This document shows, piece by piece, positions 1 through 6,739 of a DNA stretch of 10,221 nucleotides. The translations under genes were made by a program, and so were the position numbers. Each line of letters begins with the position of its first letter. Position 1 is the first letter of the stretch. The notes beneath the pieces were generated by a model. The model saw only the letters and a list, made by a program, of their open reading frames with translations. It searched no databases and was not told the origin of the DNA. This DNA is from Planctomycetota bacterium. GTDB taxonomy: Bacteria; Planctomycetota; Planctomycetia; Isosphaerales; Isosphaeraceae. The stretch is from NCBI GenBank assembly GCA_021777685.1, contig JAJYDH010000207.1:1-10221 (forward strand). Direction: 5' to 3'.

Positions 1-451
1 GGTCAAGCTCCAGGGGAAGATCGACCGGATCGACCTCATCCGCAAGGGCGGGAAGGTCGCCTTCCGCGTGATCGACTACAAGACCGGCTCCAACCCCTCG
101 GGCAAGGACGTGCTGTCCGGCCTGGCCTCGCAACTGCCGCTGTACGCGCTCGCGGTCGAGAACCTGGTCTTCACCGAGGGCGATTTCAGCTTCGAGGATG
201 CCGGCTACTGGAGCCTGCCGAAGGACGGGTTCAAGAGCGTCAAGCTGGGCGACTGGCCGGCCTATCGCGAACGCCTCACGGCCTTCGTCCTCGCGACCGT
301 CGCCGCGCTCAGGAAGGGGTCATTCCCGATCGAGTCGCAGAAGAAGGAATGCCGGAAATACTGCGACTTCCACGCCGCCTGCCGGGTGGGCGAGGTCCGG
401 CTGGTGGGCAAGATCTGGGACGGCCGCCCGAGGCTGGAGGACGGGGCATGA
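1..451 (+). CDS. addB: AddB-like PD-(D/E)XK nuclease, C-terminal part (5' end outside window)
   Basis: This is the last 149 residues of a protein that begins before the window; the frame is open from base 2. Seen: a RecB-type nuclease core with GKIDRID (fragment residues 5-11), VIDYKTG (23-29, catalytic-type D25 and K27) and QLPLY (44-48, the QxxxY motif). A C-terminal cysteine cluster follows at C117, C121 and C127 (C-x3-C-x5-C). Known: AddB proteins carry such a nuclease domain and hold a 4Fe-4S cluster with three C-terminal cysteines plus one upstream; the upstream one would lie outside this window. The stop overlaps the start of the addA-like helicase gene (ATGA), the usual addB-addA order, so the pair probably forms a heterodimeric end-resection helicase-nuclease acting at DNA double-strand breaks. 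The spacing between the first two cysteines is one residue longer than the C-x2-C common in AddB. Other Fe-S RecB-like nucleases cannot be fully excluded because the helicase-like N-terminus is not visible. Confidence 0.82.
   Translation, partial: VKLQGKIDRIDLIRKGGKVAFRVIDYKTGSNPSGKDVLSGLASQLPLYALAVENLVFTEGDFSFEDAGYWSLPKDGFKSVKLGDWPAYRERLTAFVLATVAALRKGSFPIESQKKECRKYCDFHAACRVGEVRLVGKIWDGRPRLEDGA
436..440 (+). promoter_or_regulatory. Ribosome-binding site of addA
   Basis: GGAGG lies 7 nt before the ATG at 448, inside the last codons of addB. It supports 448 as the addA start rather than the in-frame ATG at 349, whose extra residues look like a shadow of the addB frame. The overlap implies translational coupling of the two subunits. 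Confidence 0.75.
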
Positions 452-3400
452 CCGAAACCAGGCCCGGACGGACCTCGCCGACGGTCGAGCAGATGAACGC
501 GCTGGGCGTCGTCGGCGACAGCGTCGCCCTGAGCGCCGGGGCGGGCTGCGGCAAGACCTTCGTCCTCGCCGAGCGGTTCGTCAGGGCCCTCGACGAGCCC
601 GAAGGGCGGCCCCTGTCGCGGGTCGTGGCCCTCACCTTCACCAACAAGGCCGCGCGCGAGCTTCGCCAGCGAATCCGCCGGGAATGCCGGGCCCGGCTCG
701 ACTCCGGCGCGGACCCGGCCCGCTGGAAGGGCGTGCTCCGAGGGCTGGAGGCGGCCCGGATCGGCACGTTCCACTCGTTCTGCGGCGAGGTCCTCCGCCG
801 CCACGCGATCGAGGCCGGGGTCGACCCCGGCTTCGCCGTCCTCGACGAGCCGATCGCCCTCTCGATCCGCGACGAGGCCCTGGCGGGCGAGATCCGCGAC
901 CGGCTGGCGGCCCGCGACCCCGACCTGATCGATCTGGCCGTCGAATACGGCCTGGGGATGGTCCGTCGGTCGCTCGAAGACTTCATCGGCGACCGCTCGG
1001 CGGGCGAGGTCCGCGACTGGTCCGAACGCCAGCCCCGCGACCTGGTCGATCGCTGGGTGGACCTCTGGTCTCGCGAGGTCCAGCCCGCGATGATCGCAGC
1101 CTTCAAAGAACAAGCACGCGACTGCCTGGAGCTGATCGACGCGACCGCGTTCGAGAACGAGAAGGTCCGCGAGCGGATGACCGCGTTGCGGGAGAGCTTC
1201 GCCGACCTTTCGGACCGGGGCGACCCCGGACCGATCCTCGCGGCCATCGAGAAAGACGCACGCGTCCAGGGCCTCGCCCCCAAGCTCTGGCCGTCGAAGG
1301 AAGTCCAGGAAGCGTTCAAGGACCACTTCGAGTCGATCCGCGCCGCCGTCAAGAAGCTCCGCGAGGCCGTCGGCTGGGACGAGCGGACCTCGATGCTGGC
1401 CGCCGAGCAAGGTCTGAAGTTCGCCCGGCTGGCCGTCGGGGGGCGAGAGGCTTACGACCGGGCCAAGCGGCTCCGGGGAGGGATCGACAACGACGACCTG
1501 CTCCTGCTGACCCGGGACCTCCTCGCCCGCCGGTCGGAAACGGCCCGCGATACCCTGGCGGCGTCGGTCGACCTCGTCCTGGTCGACGAGTTCCAGGACA
1601 CCGACCCGGTCCAGTCCGAGATCCTCGACCTCCTCGCCGGCCCTGGGCTCCTCGACGGCAAGCTGTTCCTGGTCGGCGACTTCAAGCAGTCGATCTACCG
1701 CTTCCGGGGCGCCCAGCCCGAGCTGTTCAACGCCTACCGGGCCCGCTTCCGGGCGCCGGGGCGGCTCAACCTCTCGGAGAATTTCCGGAGCGTCCCGGCG
1801 ATCCTCGACTTCGTGAACGCCCTCTTCGCCGACACCTTCACCGAGCCGGGCTCGGCGCTCCGGGCCGAGGGGGACCGCGACCCGGTCGGCCCGCCGGCCG
1901 TCGAATTCCTCTGGGGCCGGGCCGATCCCCCGGCCGACGGGACGAAGCCCGACGCGAACGCCCGACGCAAGGACGAGGCCCGTCGATTGGCCCGGCATCT
2001 GAAATCGAGGCTGGACGAGGGGTGGATGGTCCGCCGAGGGAAGTCGAGCGAGCGTCGCCGGGCGACGGCGGGGGACGTGGCCATCCTCTTCCGCTCGCTC
2101 TCGGACGCCTCCGAATACGAGCAGGCGCTGGTGGCCGAGGGGCTGGATTACCACGTCGTCGGGGGGTCGGGCTTCTTCGCCCAGCAGGAGGTGCTCGACC
2201 TCATCAACCTGCTGACATCGGTCGAGAACCCGCTGGACGGCGTCGCGCTGGCGGGGGCGCTCCGGAGCCCGTTCTTCTCGATCAGCGACGACGCCCTGTT
2301 CTGGCTCTCGACCGAGCGGATCGGACGGCCTCACGAGGGGCTGGCGCGCTGCGACGGGTCGATGCTCGAAAAACTCCCCGAGGACGACCGGCCGAGGGCA
2401 GAGCGGGCCTCCCGGCTCCTGGGAAGCTGGAGGGCGGTCAAGGATCGGGTGCCGATCGCGGTGCTGGTCGACCAGATCCTCTCGGAGTCGGGCTATGAGG
2501 CCGCGCTGATCGGCGAATTCCTCGGCGACCGGAAGCGGGCGAACGCCCGGAAGCTGGTGCGGATGGCCCGCCGGTTCGACGAGCAGGGCGGATTCACCCT
2601 GGCCGACTTCGTCGCCCGCCTCCGCGCCGACCTCCGCTCGGCGACCAAGGAGACCCAGGCGGCCACGACCGACGAGCAGGGGGAGATCATCCGCCTGATG
2701 TCGATCCACCAGTCCAAGGGGCTGGAATTCCCGATCGTCGTCCTGCCCGACCTCGACCGCAAGCGGCCCGGAGAGCTGAAACGAGTGGCGTTCGACCCCG
2801 AGCTCGGGCCGCTGGTCAACCCCGTCCTGGAACCCGGCGAGGGGGACGAGGCGGACGAGCCGGACCCGGGCGGCTGCCTCGGCTGGATCATCCATCGCTT
2901 CCGGGAACGGGCGGGCGACGACGCGGAAGCCCTCCGTCTGTTCTACGTCGCGACGACCCGGGCCCGGGATGCGCTCGTGATCTCGGCCTCGACCGATCCC
3001 GAGCGTCCGCCGACCTCGCCGGCCCTCGCCCTGCTCGATCGCCGGTTCGACCGCGTCACGGGGACCTTGAAAGGGACCTTGCCCGAGGGCTGGGAGTCGC
3101 CTCGGGTCCGGGTCGTCGCCGAACCCTCCGTGACGACCTCGGCTCACCCATCGTCGTCCCGGCCGAGACCCCGATTGCTCGAAGTCGCCCGGGTGATCCG
3201 CGAGGGATTCGAGCGAGCCGAGCCACCAAGAGCCCACTCGGCCCAAGTCCCGCGGTCGGTCGTTCTCGACCCGGCCTGGGGGCTATCCGCCACCTCGTCG
3301 AGGCTCGATCGGCTGATCCGGTCGATTTTGGCCGATCCCCGGGCCTTCGAACCGGGACGACTGGAAGCCATCGCCGGCCGGGCCGCCCGCCTGCAAGACC

Positions 3401-3825
3401 CGGTCGCGCCGAAGGGGCTGCTGGACGAGGCCGTCGACCGGCTCTCGGTCTGGTTCCGCTCGCCCCTGGCCCGCGAGATCCGGAAGGCGAGCGAGGTCCG
3501 CCGGGCCTTCCCCTGGACGATCCCCCGGCCGGTCGGGGCCGATCCCGTCGTCTTCCGGGGGCTGTGCGACTTCTGGTTCCGCCAGCCCGACGGCGAGGGC
3601 TGCCTGGTCCACTTCGGCGACGTTGCGGCCCCGGAACCTCGCGAACGGCTCCGGGTGCTCCTCTCGGCCCGGGCGGTCGAAGCGCTGGGCCTGGGGACGA
3701 TCCGACGGGCCTGGAGGGTCCGTCTCGGGCCGGGCGGCGGGCTGGCGGAGATCGATGGCTTCGAGGACCAGGCGATCGATCGGGCCGTCCTCGACGTGCT
3801 CGGCCTCGACGCTGCCTACAATTAG
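448..3825 (+). CDS. addA: AddA-like UvrD/SF1A helicase with degenerate C-terminal nuclease domain
   Basis: An ATP-dependent DNA helicase subunit of 1125 aa, likely to unwind and process double-strand ends with AddB for recombination. Seen, in order: Q-motif-like TVEQMNAL (12-19); Walker A AGAGCGKT (30-37), with Cys34 where Ser or Thr is usual; motif Ia TFTNKAARELR; GTFHSFC; Walker B DEFQDT (380-385); motif III GDFKQSIYRFRG (410-421); motif IV LSENFRS (442-448); motif V SIHQSKGLEFP (752-762); and motif VI FYVATTRAR (832-840). All helicase motifs are present. The last ~120 residues resemble the AddA/RecB nuclease fold: FRGLCDFWF keeps the Asp of the GxxD strand (D1041), but the following strand reads LVHFGDVA (1053-1060) where active enzymes have a VDYKT-type motif, so the catalytic Asp and Lys appear lost. 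The gene starts with an ATGA overlap on addB and a GGAGG site. Its stop overlaps that of the convergent downstream gene by 4 bp, with no terminator visible. Length is slightly below the ~1200 aa common for AddA. Assignment to AddA rather than RecB rests on the partner gene. Confidence 0.88.
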   Translation: MTETRPGRTSPTVEQMNALGVVGDSVALSAGAGCGKTFVLAERFVRALDEPEGRPLSRVVALTFTNKAARELRQRIRRECRARLDSGADPARWKGVLRGLEAARIGTFHSFCGEVLRRHAIEAGVDPGFAVLDEPIALSIRDEALAGEIRDRLAARDPDLIDLAVEYGLGMVRRSLEDFIGDRSAGEVRDWSERQPRDLVDRWVDLWSREVQPAMIAAFKEQARDCLELIDATAFENEKVRERMTALRESFADLSDRGDPGPILAAIEKDARVQGLAPKLWPSKEVQEAFKDHFESIRAAVKKLREAVGWDERTSMLAAEQGLKFARLAVGGREAYDRAKRLRGGIDNDDLLLLTRDLLARRSETARDTLAASVDLVLVDEFQDTDPVQSEILDLLAGPGLLDGKLFLVGDFKQSIYRFRGAQPELFNAYRARFRAPGRLNLSENFRSVPAILDFVNALFADTFTEPGSALRAEGDRDPVGPPAVEFLWGRADPPADGTKPDANARRKDEARRLARHLKSRLDEGWMVRRGKSSERRRATAGDVAILFRSLSDASEYEQALVAEGLDYHVVGGSGFFAQQEVLDLINLLTSVENPLDGVALAGALRSPFFSISDDALFWLSTERIGRPHEGLARCDGSMLEKLPEDDRPRAERASRLLGSWRAVKDRVPIAVLVDQILSESGYEAALIGEFLGDRKRANARKLVRMARRFDEQGGFTLADFVARLRADLRSATKETQAATTDEQGEIIRLMSIHQSKGLEFPIVVLPDLDRKRPGELKRVAFDPELGPLVNPVLEPGEGDEADEPDPGGCLGWIIHRFRERAGDDAEALRLFYVATTRARDALVISASTDPERPPTSPALALLDRRFDRVTGTLKGTLPEGWESPRVRVVAEPSVTTSAHPSSSRPRPRLLEVARVIREGFERAEPPRAHSAQVPRSVVLDPAWGLSATSSRLDRLIRSILADPRAFEPGRLEAIAGRAARLQDPVAPKGLLDEAVDRLSVWFRSPLAREIRKASEVRRAFPWTIPRPVGADPVVFRGLCDFWFRQPDGEGCLVHFGDVAAPEPRERLRVLLSARAVEALGLGTIRRAWRVRLGPGGGLAEIDGFEDQAIDRAVLDVLGLDAAYN

Positions 3826-5657
3826 CGGACCCGGAGGTCGGGACCGGTCGCCGGCGCGGCGGCAACGGGCCCCGAGTCGGCCTTGGATCGGGCGAAGGCG
3901 AGCCAGCGATTCTGGAGGTCGGCGTAGCCGTCGATCTTGTAGAGCCGTCGGAGCGCGGTCTCGTAACCCTCGCGCTGCGACGTCTGGAGGAACTGGAGCA
4001 TCTGGTCGGGCGTCCCCTGCTCGGTGAGAAATCGAGTGAGCGAGACGCTCTGGGCGTAATAGAGGCCCCAGTAGCGGTTGTCGGGATAGTCCATGCTCAT
4101 GAGAGTCTCGATCGGGAAGAGCCGGTTGGCCGCGAGCGGCGTGTTCAGGTCGGCGGCCCGGCGCTGCTGCTCGTCGGCGGGCTCCGAGAGGACGGCGAGC
4201 CCCTCGTCGGCCCAGCGGGGGATCTGCTGGGTGGTGAAGAAATCGGCGAGGATCACATGCGTGACCTCGTGGGGCAGGACGGCCTGGACGAGGCCCGGGT
4301 GATCGGCCCGGAGGTTGACCCGTCGCGAGATGATCCGGCCGCCGTTCATGCCCATCGTCGAGAAGCCGGGCGAATCCTCGGGCTGGCCGGTCATCTGGGC
4401 ATACTGGCCGGCCGTCGGGTAGAGGTAGATCTCGCAGACGGGCGTCCAGGGGGCACGCGGGGCCTGGCCCGTCCATCGGCCGACCTGCTGGACGCGGACC
4501 TGCTCGGCGGCCTGCGAGACCCTGGCCGCCAGGGTCGGGTCGGTGTGATAGACCCGGAAGTTGGCCGAGTCGCGGACCTGCCACCGGCCGACGGTCGGGC
4601 CGCCCCGGGCGGTGCCGCCGGGGGCGAGCTCGGCCGGGGTGGCCGTCGGCCCGCCGGTCGTCGCAGTCGAGGCGGGCTTGACCGGACGCCGGCCGGCCGG
4701 GGGTTCCTCGGGGGCCTGGCCCCGGACGACCACGGCCTGCGAGGGCTTCGCCTTCTTGCGGGCCACCAACCGCTCGGAGGCGAGGTTGCGGAGGTATTCC
4801 CCGAGCCAGTTCGAGGGGTTGAGGGCGCGAATCTGCTCGATCTCGGCGTCGATGCTCGCCCAGTCGGCCTCGGTCGTGGGGCGGGCGTTGATCCGCTTGA
4901 CGACCTCGAAAGATCGGCAGTAGATCCAATGATCCCGGCGCTGGGCGGGCAATCGTCCCTCACCGGCCAGCCTGGCGTAGATCCGACCCGCCGTCTCGTA
5001 ATCCCTGGCGGCGAAGGCGGCGTCCCCGGCGGTGATATCCGAGGCCGGGACCGTCGCGGGGGTTTCCGCCGGCATCGGCAGCAAGGCCGCCGGGTCCTGT
5101 CCGGTGGGAGGGGGAGCTACGGCAGGGGCGGCGGGCGCCGGCTCGGCCGCTTTCAAGGGCGGGGACTCGACGACGGGCGGGAGGGCCGCGGGCCCGCTCG
5201 CGACCTCGGCGGGCGGGGGCGGGCCTTCGGGCAGCATGGTCGGGCCGGCCGGCGAGTCGTCCGGAGGCGCCGGGGAGATGGCGGGCGAGGGCGGCGGGAT
5301 GACCGGCTCGGGCGGCGGGCCGAGGGGCGTTGTCGTCGGGGTCGCCCTGGCCTGACGCGACTTCCGGCCCAGGATCTTGAGGTTCTCGCGATAGGTCTCG
5401 GCGTCCCGGGCCCGGCCCGCGTCCTGCGACTGCCGGGCCGCCGCCTCGTAGGCCCTGGCGAGCAGGTCGAGGACCGCTTCCTTGCCGGTCGTCGCGAGCG
5501 GCAGGGCGTCTTCGAGGACGGCGACGGCCGCGACGCCGTCATTGCGGTCGAGCAGGCGACGCGCCTCGGCGACGGCTTCCGTCGTGCCGGCGGTCGCCTC
5601 CGACGCGAGCCCGGACGCGGCCAGGATCACCAGAATCGCGAGCGAAGGGCCGTGCAT
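3822..5657 (-). CDS. Exported TPR / peptidase-MA-like (HExxH gluzincin) protein
   Basis: A 611-aa protein of unknown specific role. Seen: a short hydrophobic N-terminus (about 4-17) followed by small residues (ASEATA, 19-24), typical of a signal peptide with cleavage near residue 23. Next come helical TPR-like repeats (about 25-100), a Pro/Ala-rich linker (about 105-207), a second TPR-like segment (about 208-300), another Pro/Gly/Thr-rich linker (about 303-357), and a C-terminal domain from about residue 358. That domain holds HEVTH (463-467) and WADEG (482-486), matching the HExxH zinc site and downstream Glu ligand (E485) of the peptidase-MA-like gluzincin family. A zinc protease acting outside the cytoplasm is therefore inferred; substrate unknown. 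The start ATG at 5657 is favoured because it directly precedes the signal peptide; the Shine-Dalgarno is weak (AGGA 11 nt or GGA 7 nt upstream). The gene is monocistronic and convergent with addA, sharing 4 bp at the stops. The linkers suggest a protein spanning or anchored in the cell envelope. Confidence 0.83.
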   Translation of the reverse strand: MHGPSLAILVILAASGLASEATAGTTEAVAEARRLLDRNDGVAAVAVLEDALPLATTGKEAVLDLLARAYEAAARQSQDAGRARDAETYRENLKILGRKSRQARATPTTTPLGPPPEPVIPPPSPAISPAPPDDSPAGPTMLPEGPPPPAEVASGPAALPPVVESPPLKAAEPAPAAPAVAPPPTGQDPAALLPMPAETPATVPASDITAGDAAFAARDYETAGRIYARLAGEGRLPAQRRDHWIYCRSFEVVKRINARPTTEADWASIDAEIEQIRALNPSNWLGEYLRNLASERLVARKKAKPSQAVVVRGQAPEEPPAGRRPVKPASTATTGGPTATPAELAPGGTARGGPTVGRWQVRDSANFRVYHTDPTLAARVSQAAEQVRVQQVGRWTGQAPRAPWTPVCEIYLYPTAGQYAQMTGQPEDSPGFSTMGMNGGRIISRRVNLRADHPGLVQAVLPHEVTHVILADFFTTQQIPRWADEGLAVLSEPADEQQRRAADLNTPLAANRLFPIETLMSMDYPDNRYWGLYYAQSVSLTRFLTEQGTPDQMLQFLQTSQREGYETALRRLYKIDGYADLQNRWLAFARSKADSGPVAAAPATGPDLRVR

Positions 5658-5720
5658 GACGTTCCGTGTCCTGCGTAAGGGCCGGCCCGAACACGATCGA
5701 TCGCCGAAGTGTCGAGTAGG

Positions 5721-5737
5721 CCGGGGCGAGGCCCCGG
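5721..5737 (-). other. GC-rich hairpin in the leader of the exported peptidase gene
   Basis: CCGGGGC (5721-5727) and GCCCCGG (5731-5737) are perfect inverted repeats around a 3-nt loop. In a minus-strand transcript the hairpin would sit about 63 nt before the ATG at 5657. No T-tract follows on either strand, so it does not look like an intrinsic terminator. A role in the 5' leader is possible, but chance pairing in GC-rich DNA is not excluded. Confidence 0.35.
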
Positions 5738-5899
5738 GTCGTCGAGAGCGGCGATCGTCCGATCGGGAAAGGCCGGCCTCATCCTTGAGGATCGTCCGTG
5801 ATGGCGGGAACCGTCGGCGGCGTTCGATTCCTCCGCCCCGTCGAGGCCGGGATGCGCCATCCTCGGCGACGCATCGACGGATCGTCCGACGGCGGGCGG

Positions 5900-5928
5900 A
5901 GTATGGACCAGGTCGCCGGATCGGTCAA
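5900..5928 (-). promoter_or_regulatory. Candidate sigma70-type promoter for the exported peptidase gene
   Basis: Read on the minus strand, TTGACC (5923-5928) is followed after exactly 17 bp by CATACT (5900-5905), a good match to -35/-10 elements at ideal spacing in otherwise GC-rich DNA. It would give a transcript leader of roughly 235 nt before the ATG at 5657, unusually long. A nearer, weaker promoter cannot be excluded. Confidence 0.42.
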
Positions 5929-6076
5929 CCCCGATCCGTCGCCGATCGTCCTTTCCATCGATCATCGACCGGGGATGGGCCTGATCTTGAGGGATTTTCG
6001 GGTGGTCGGGAAGGTGCGGGCGGCCTGGCCGGCCCGGGCTCGGCGGTTGAGTCGTGTTCACGACGCCCGGATTCGT

Positions 6077-6082
6077 TACAAT
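6077..6082 (+). promoter_or_regulatory. Candidate -10 element of the rsmD-cca operon
   Basis: TACAAT, preceded by GT, stands out in GC-rich surroundings and lies 39 bp before the rsmD ATG, which would give a leader of about 33 nt. No good -35 is seen at 16-18 bp: TTGAGT at 6047-6052 is 24 bp away. A weak GGAG (6107-6110) lies 11 nt before the ATG. Confidence 0.45.
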
Positions 6083-6121
6083 CGGGCGATCGCCAGTCCA
6101 TTTCGCGGAGTTCGTCCACAG

Positions 6122-6739
6122 ATGCGGATCATCGCCGGCCAGCGACGGGGCCACAAGTTCGACGGTCCGCGCGACAAGACCACCCGGCCGACCAGCGACA
6201 TGGTCCGGGAGTCGCTGTTCAACATCCTCGGCGAGGCCGTCGAGGATCTCCTGGTCATCGATCTCTTCGGCGGGACCGGGGCCCTCGGCCTGGAGGCCCT
6301 GAGCCGAGGGGCCGGGCGGGCGATCTTCGTCGAGAAGAACCGGGATAACGCCGCGCTGATCCGTCGGAACATCGCGACGCTCCGATACGAGGACCGGACC
6401 CAGGTGGTCATGGCCGACGCCTACCGCTGGGCGAAGTCGTTCGTGCCGATCGATCGCGAGCCGATCGTCGTCTTCATCGACCCGCCTTACGCCGACTTCG
6501 AGGATCATCCCGAGCGCCTGAGCCGCTTGCTCCAGGGGCTGGCCGAGAAGCTGCCCGAGGGGTCGACGATCGTGGCCGAGTCGAGCCGGAAGCTCGACTC
6601 GGACCTGCTCCCCGACCTCGAAGCCTGGGACATCCGGCGTTACGGCGGGACGCAGATCGCGATCCGGACCGTGGGAGAGGCCAACGCGCCCGGTCCGGAG
6701 GATCTGCCCGGGGAGGTCTCCAGCGATGTCGTCGAATGA
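6122..6739 (+). CDS. rsmD: 16S rRNA (guanine(966)-N2)-methyltransferase RsmD
   Basis: A cytoplasmic SAM-dependent methyltransferase of 205 aa that, in the characterised family, methylates N2 of G966 in 16S rRNA during 30S assembly. Seen: the family N-terminus MRIIAGQRRG (1-10), with TRPTSDMVRESLFNIL (21-36) following; SAM-binding motif I DLFGGTGALGLEAL (47-60); an acidic residue ending the next strand in VEKN (70-73, E71); and the catalytic motif IV DPPY (120-123) that marks N2/N6 amino methyltransferases. Length is close to the usual ~190-200 aa, with a short acidic C-terminal extension. The start is fixed by MRIIAG although the frame remains open upstream to 5798. The last 14 bp overlap the start of the following nucleotidyltransferase gene, so the two are co-translated from one mRNA. 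In many bacteria rsmD neighbours coaD; here it is paired with a tRNA-end-maturation gene instead. Confidence 0.93.
   Translation: MRIIAGQRRGHKFDGPRDKTTRPTSDMVRESLFNILGEAVEDLLVIDLFGGTGALGLEALSRGAGRAIFVEKNRDNAALIRRNIATLRYEDRTQVVMADAYRWAKSFVPIDREPIVVFIDPPYADFEDHPERLSRLLQGLAEKLPEGSTIVAESSRKLDSDLLPDLEAWDIRRYGGTQIAIRTVGEANAPGPEDLPGEVSSDVVE
6710..6716 (+). promoter_or_regulatory. Ribosome-binding site of the CCA nucleotidyltransferase gene
   Basis: GGGGAGG lies 9 nt before the ATG at 6726, within the rsmD coding end. It supports that start and the 14-bp gene overlap. A nearer ATG at 6736, overlapping the rsmD stop, is out of frame. Confidence 0.7.

Larger units (their letters stand above)
5658..6121. 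other. Divergent intergenic region between the exported peptidase gene and rsmD
   Basis: These 464 bp lie between divergently transcribed genes. I find no convincing gene. An open frame does run in from 5798 into rsmD, but its translation is Arg/Pro/Gly-rich and lacks family motifs, and the rsmD family start MRIIAG lies at 6122. The region holds a candidate promoter for each flanking gene and a 7-bp GC hairpin, listed separately. It also has many CGATCG/GATC words, which are common throughout this genome segment. Confidence 0.6.

Noticed and set aside
198..2498. Long open plus-strand frame (766 aa) in another phase of addA
   Set aside because: Low-complexity Arg/Pro/Gly translation, overlapping the well-supported addB and addA frames.
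262..3246. Long open minus-strand frame (994 aa) opposite addB/addA
   Set aside because: It lies antisense to a gene with all helicase motifs; its translation is Arg/Gly/Pro-rich without any family motif. This is typical of GC-rich shadow frames.
3283..5678. Long open frames on both strands overlapping the exported peptidase gene (3283-4929 minus, 3564-5678 plus)
   Set aside because: Neither has recognisable motifs, whereas the 3822-5657 minus frame has a signal peptide and complete HExxH site.
5781..5792. ATCCTTGAGGAT palindrome as an operator
   Set aside because: A short single palindrome with a two-base centre, no second copy and no regulator nearby; not distinguishable from chance.
6086..6093. 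GCGATCGC octamers (also at 7632 and 9788) as a HIP1-like genome repeat
   Set aside because: Only a few copies; GATC/CGATCG words are expected from the frequent Ile-ATC and Asp codons and GC-rich composition, and counts cannot be tested here.
5798..6121. N-terminal extension of rsmD by 108 residues
   Set aside because: The added residues are Arg/Pro-rich and unlike any RsmD; the family starts at MRIIAG (6122), and a -10-like TACAAT at 6077 would fall inside the extension.
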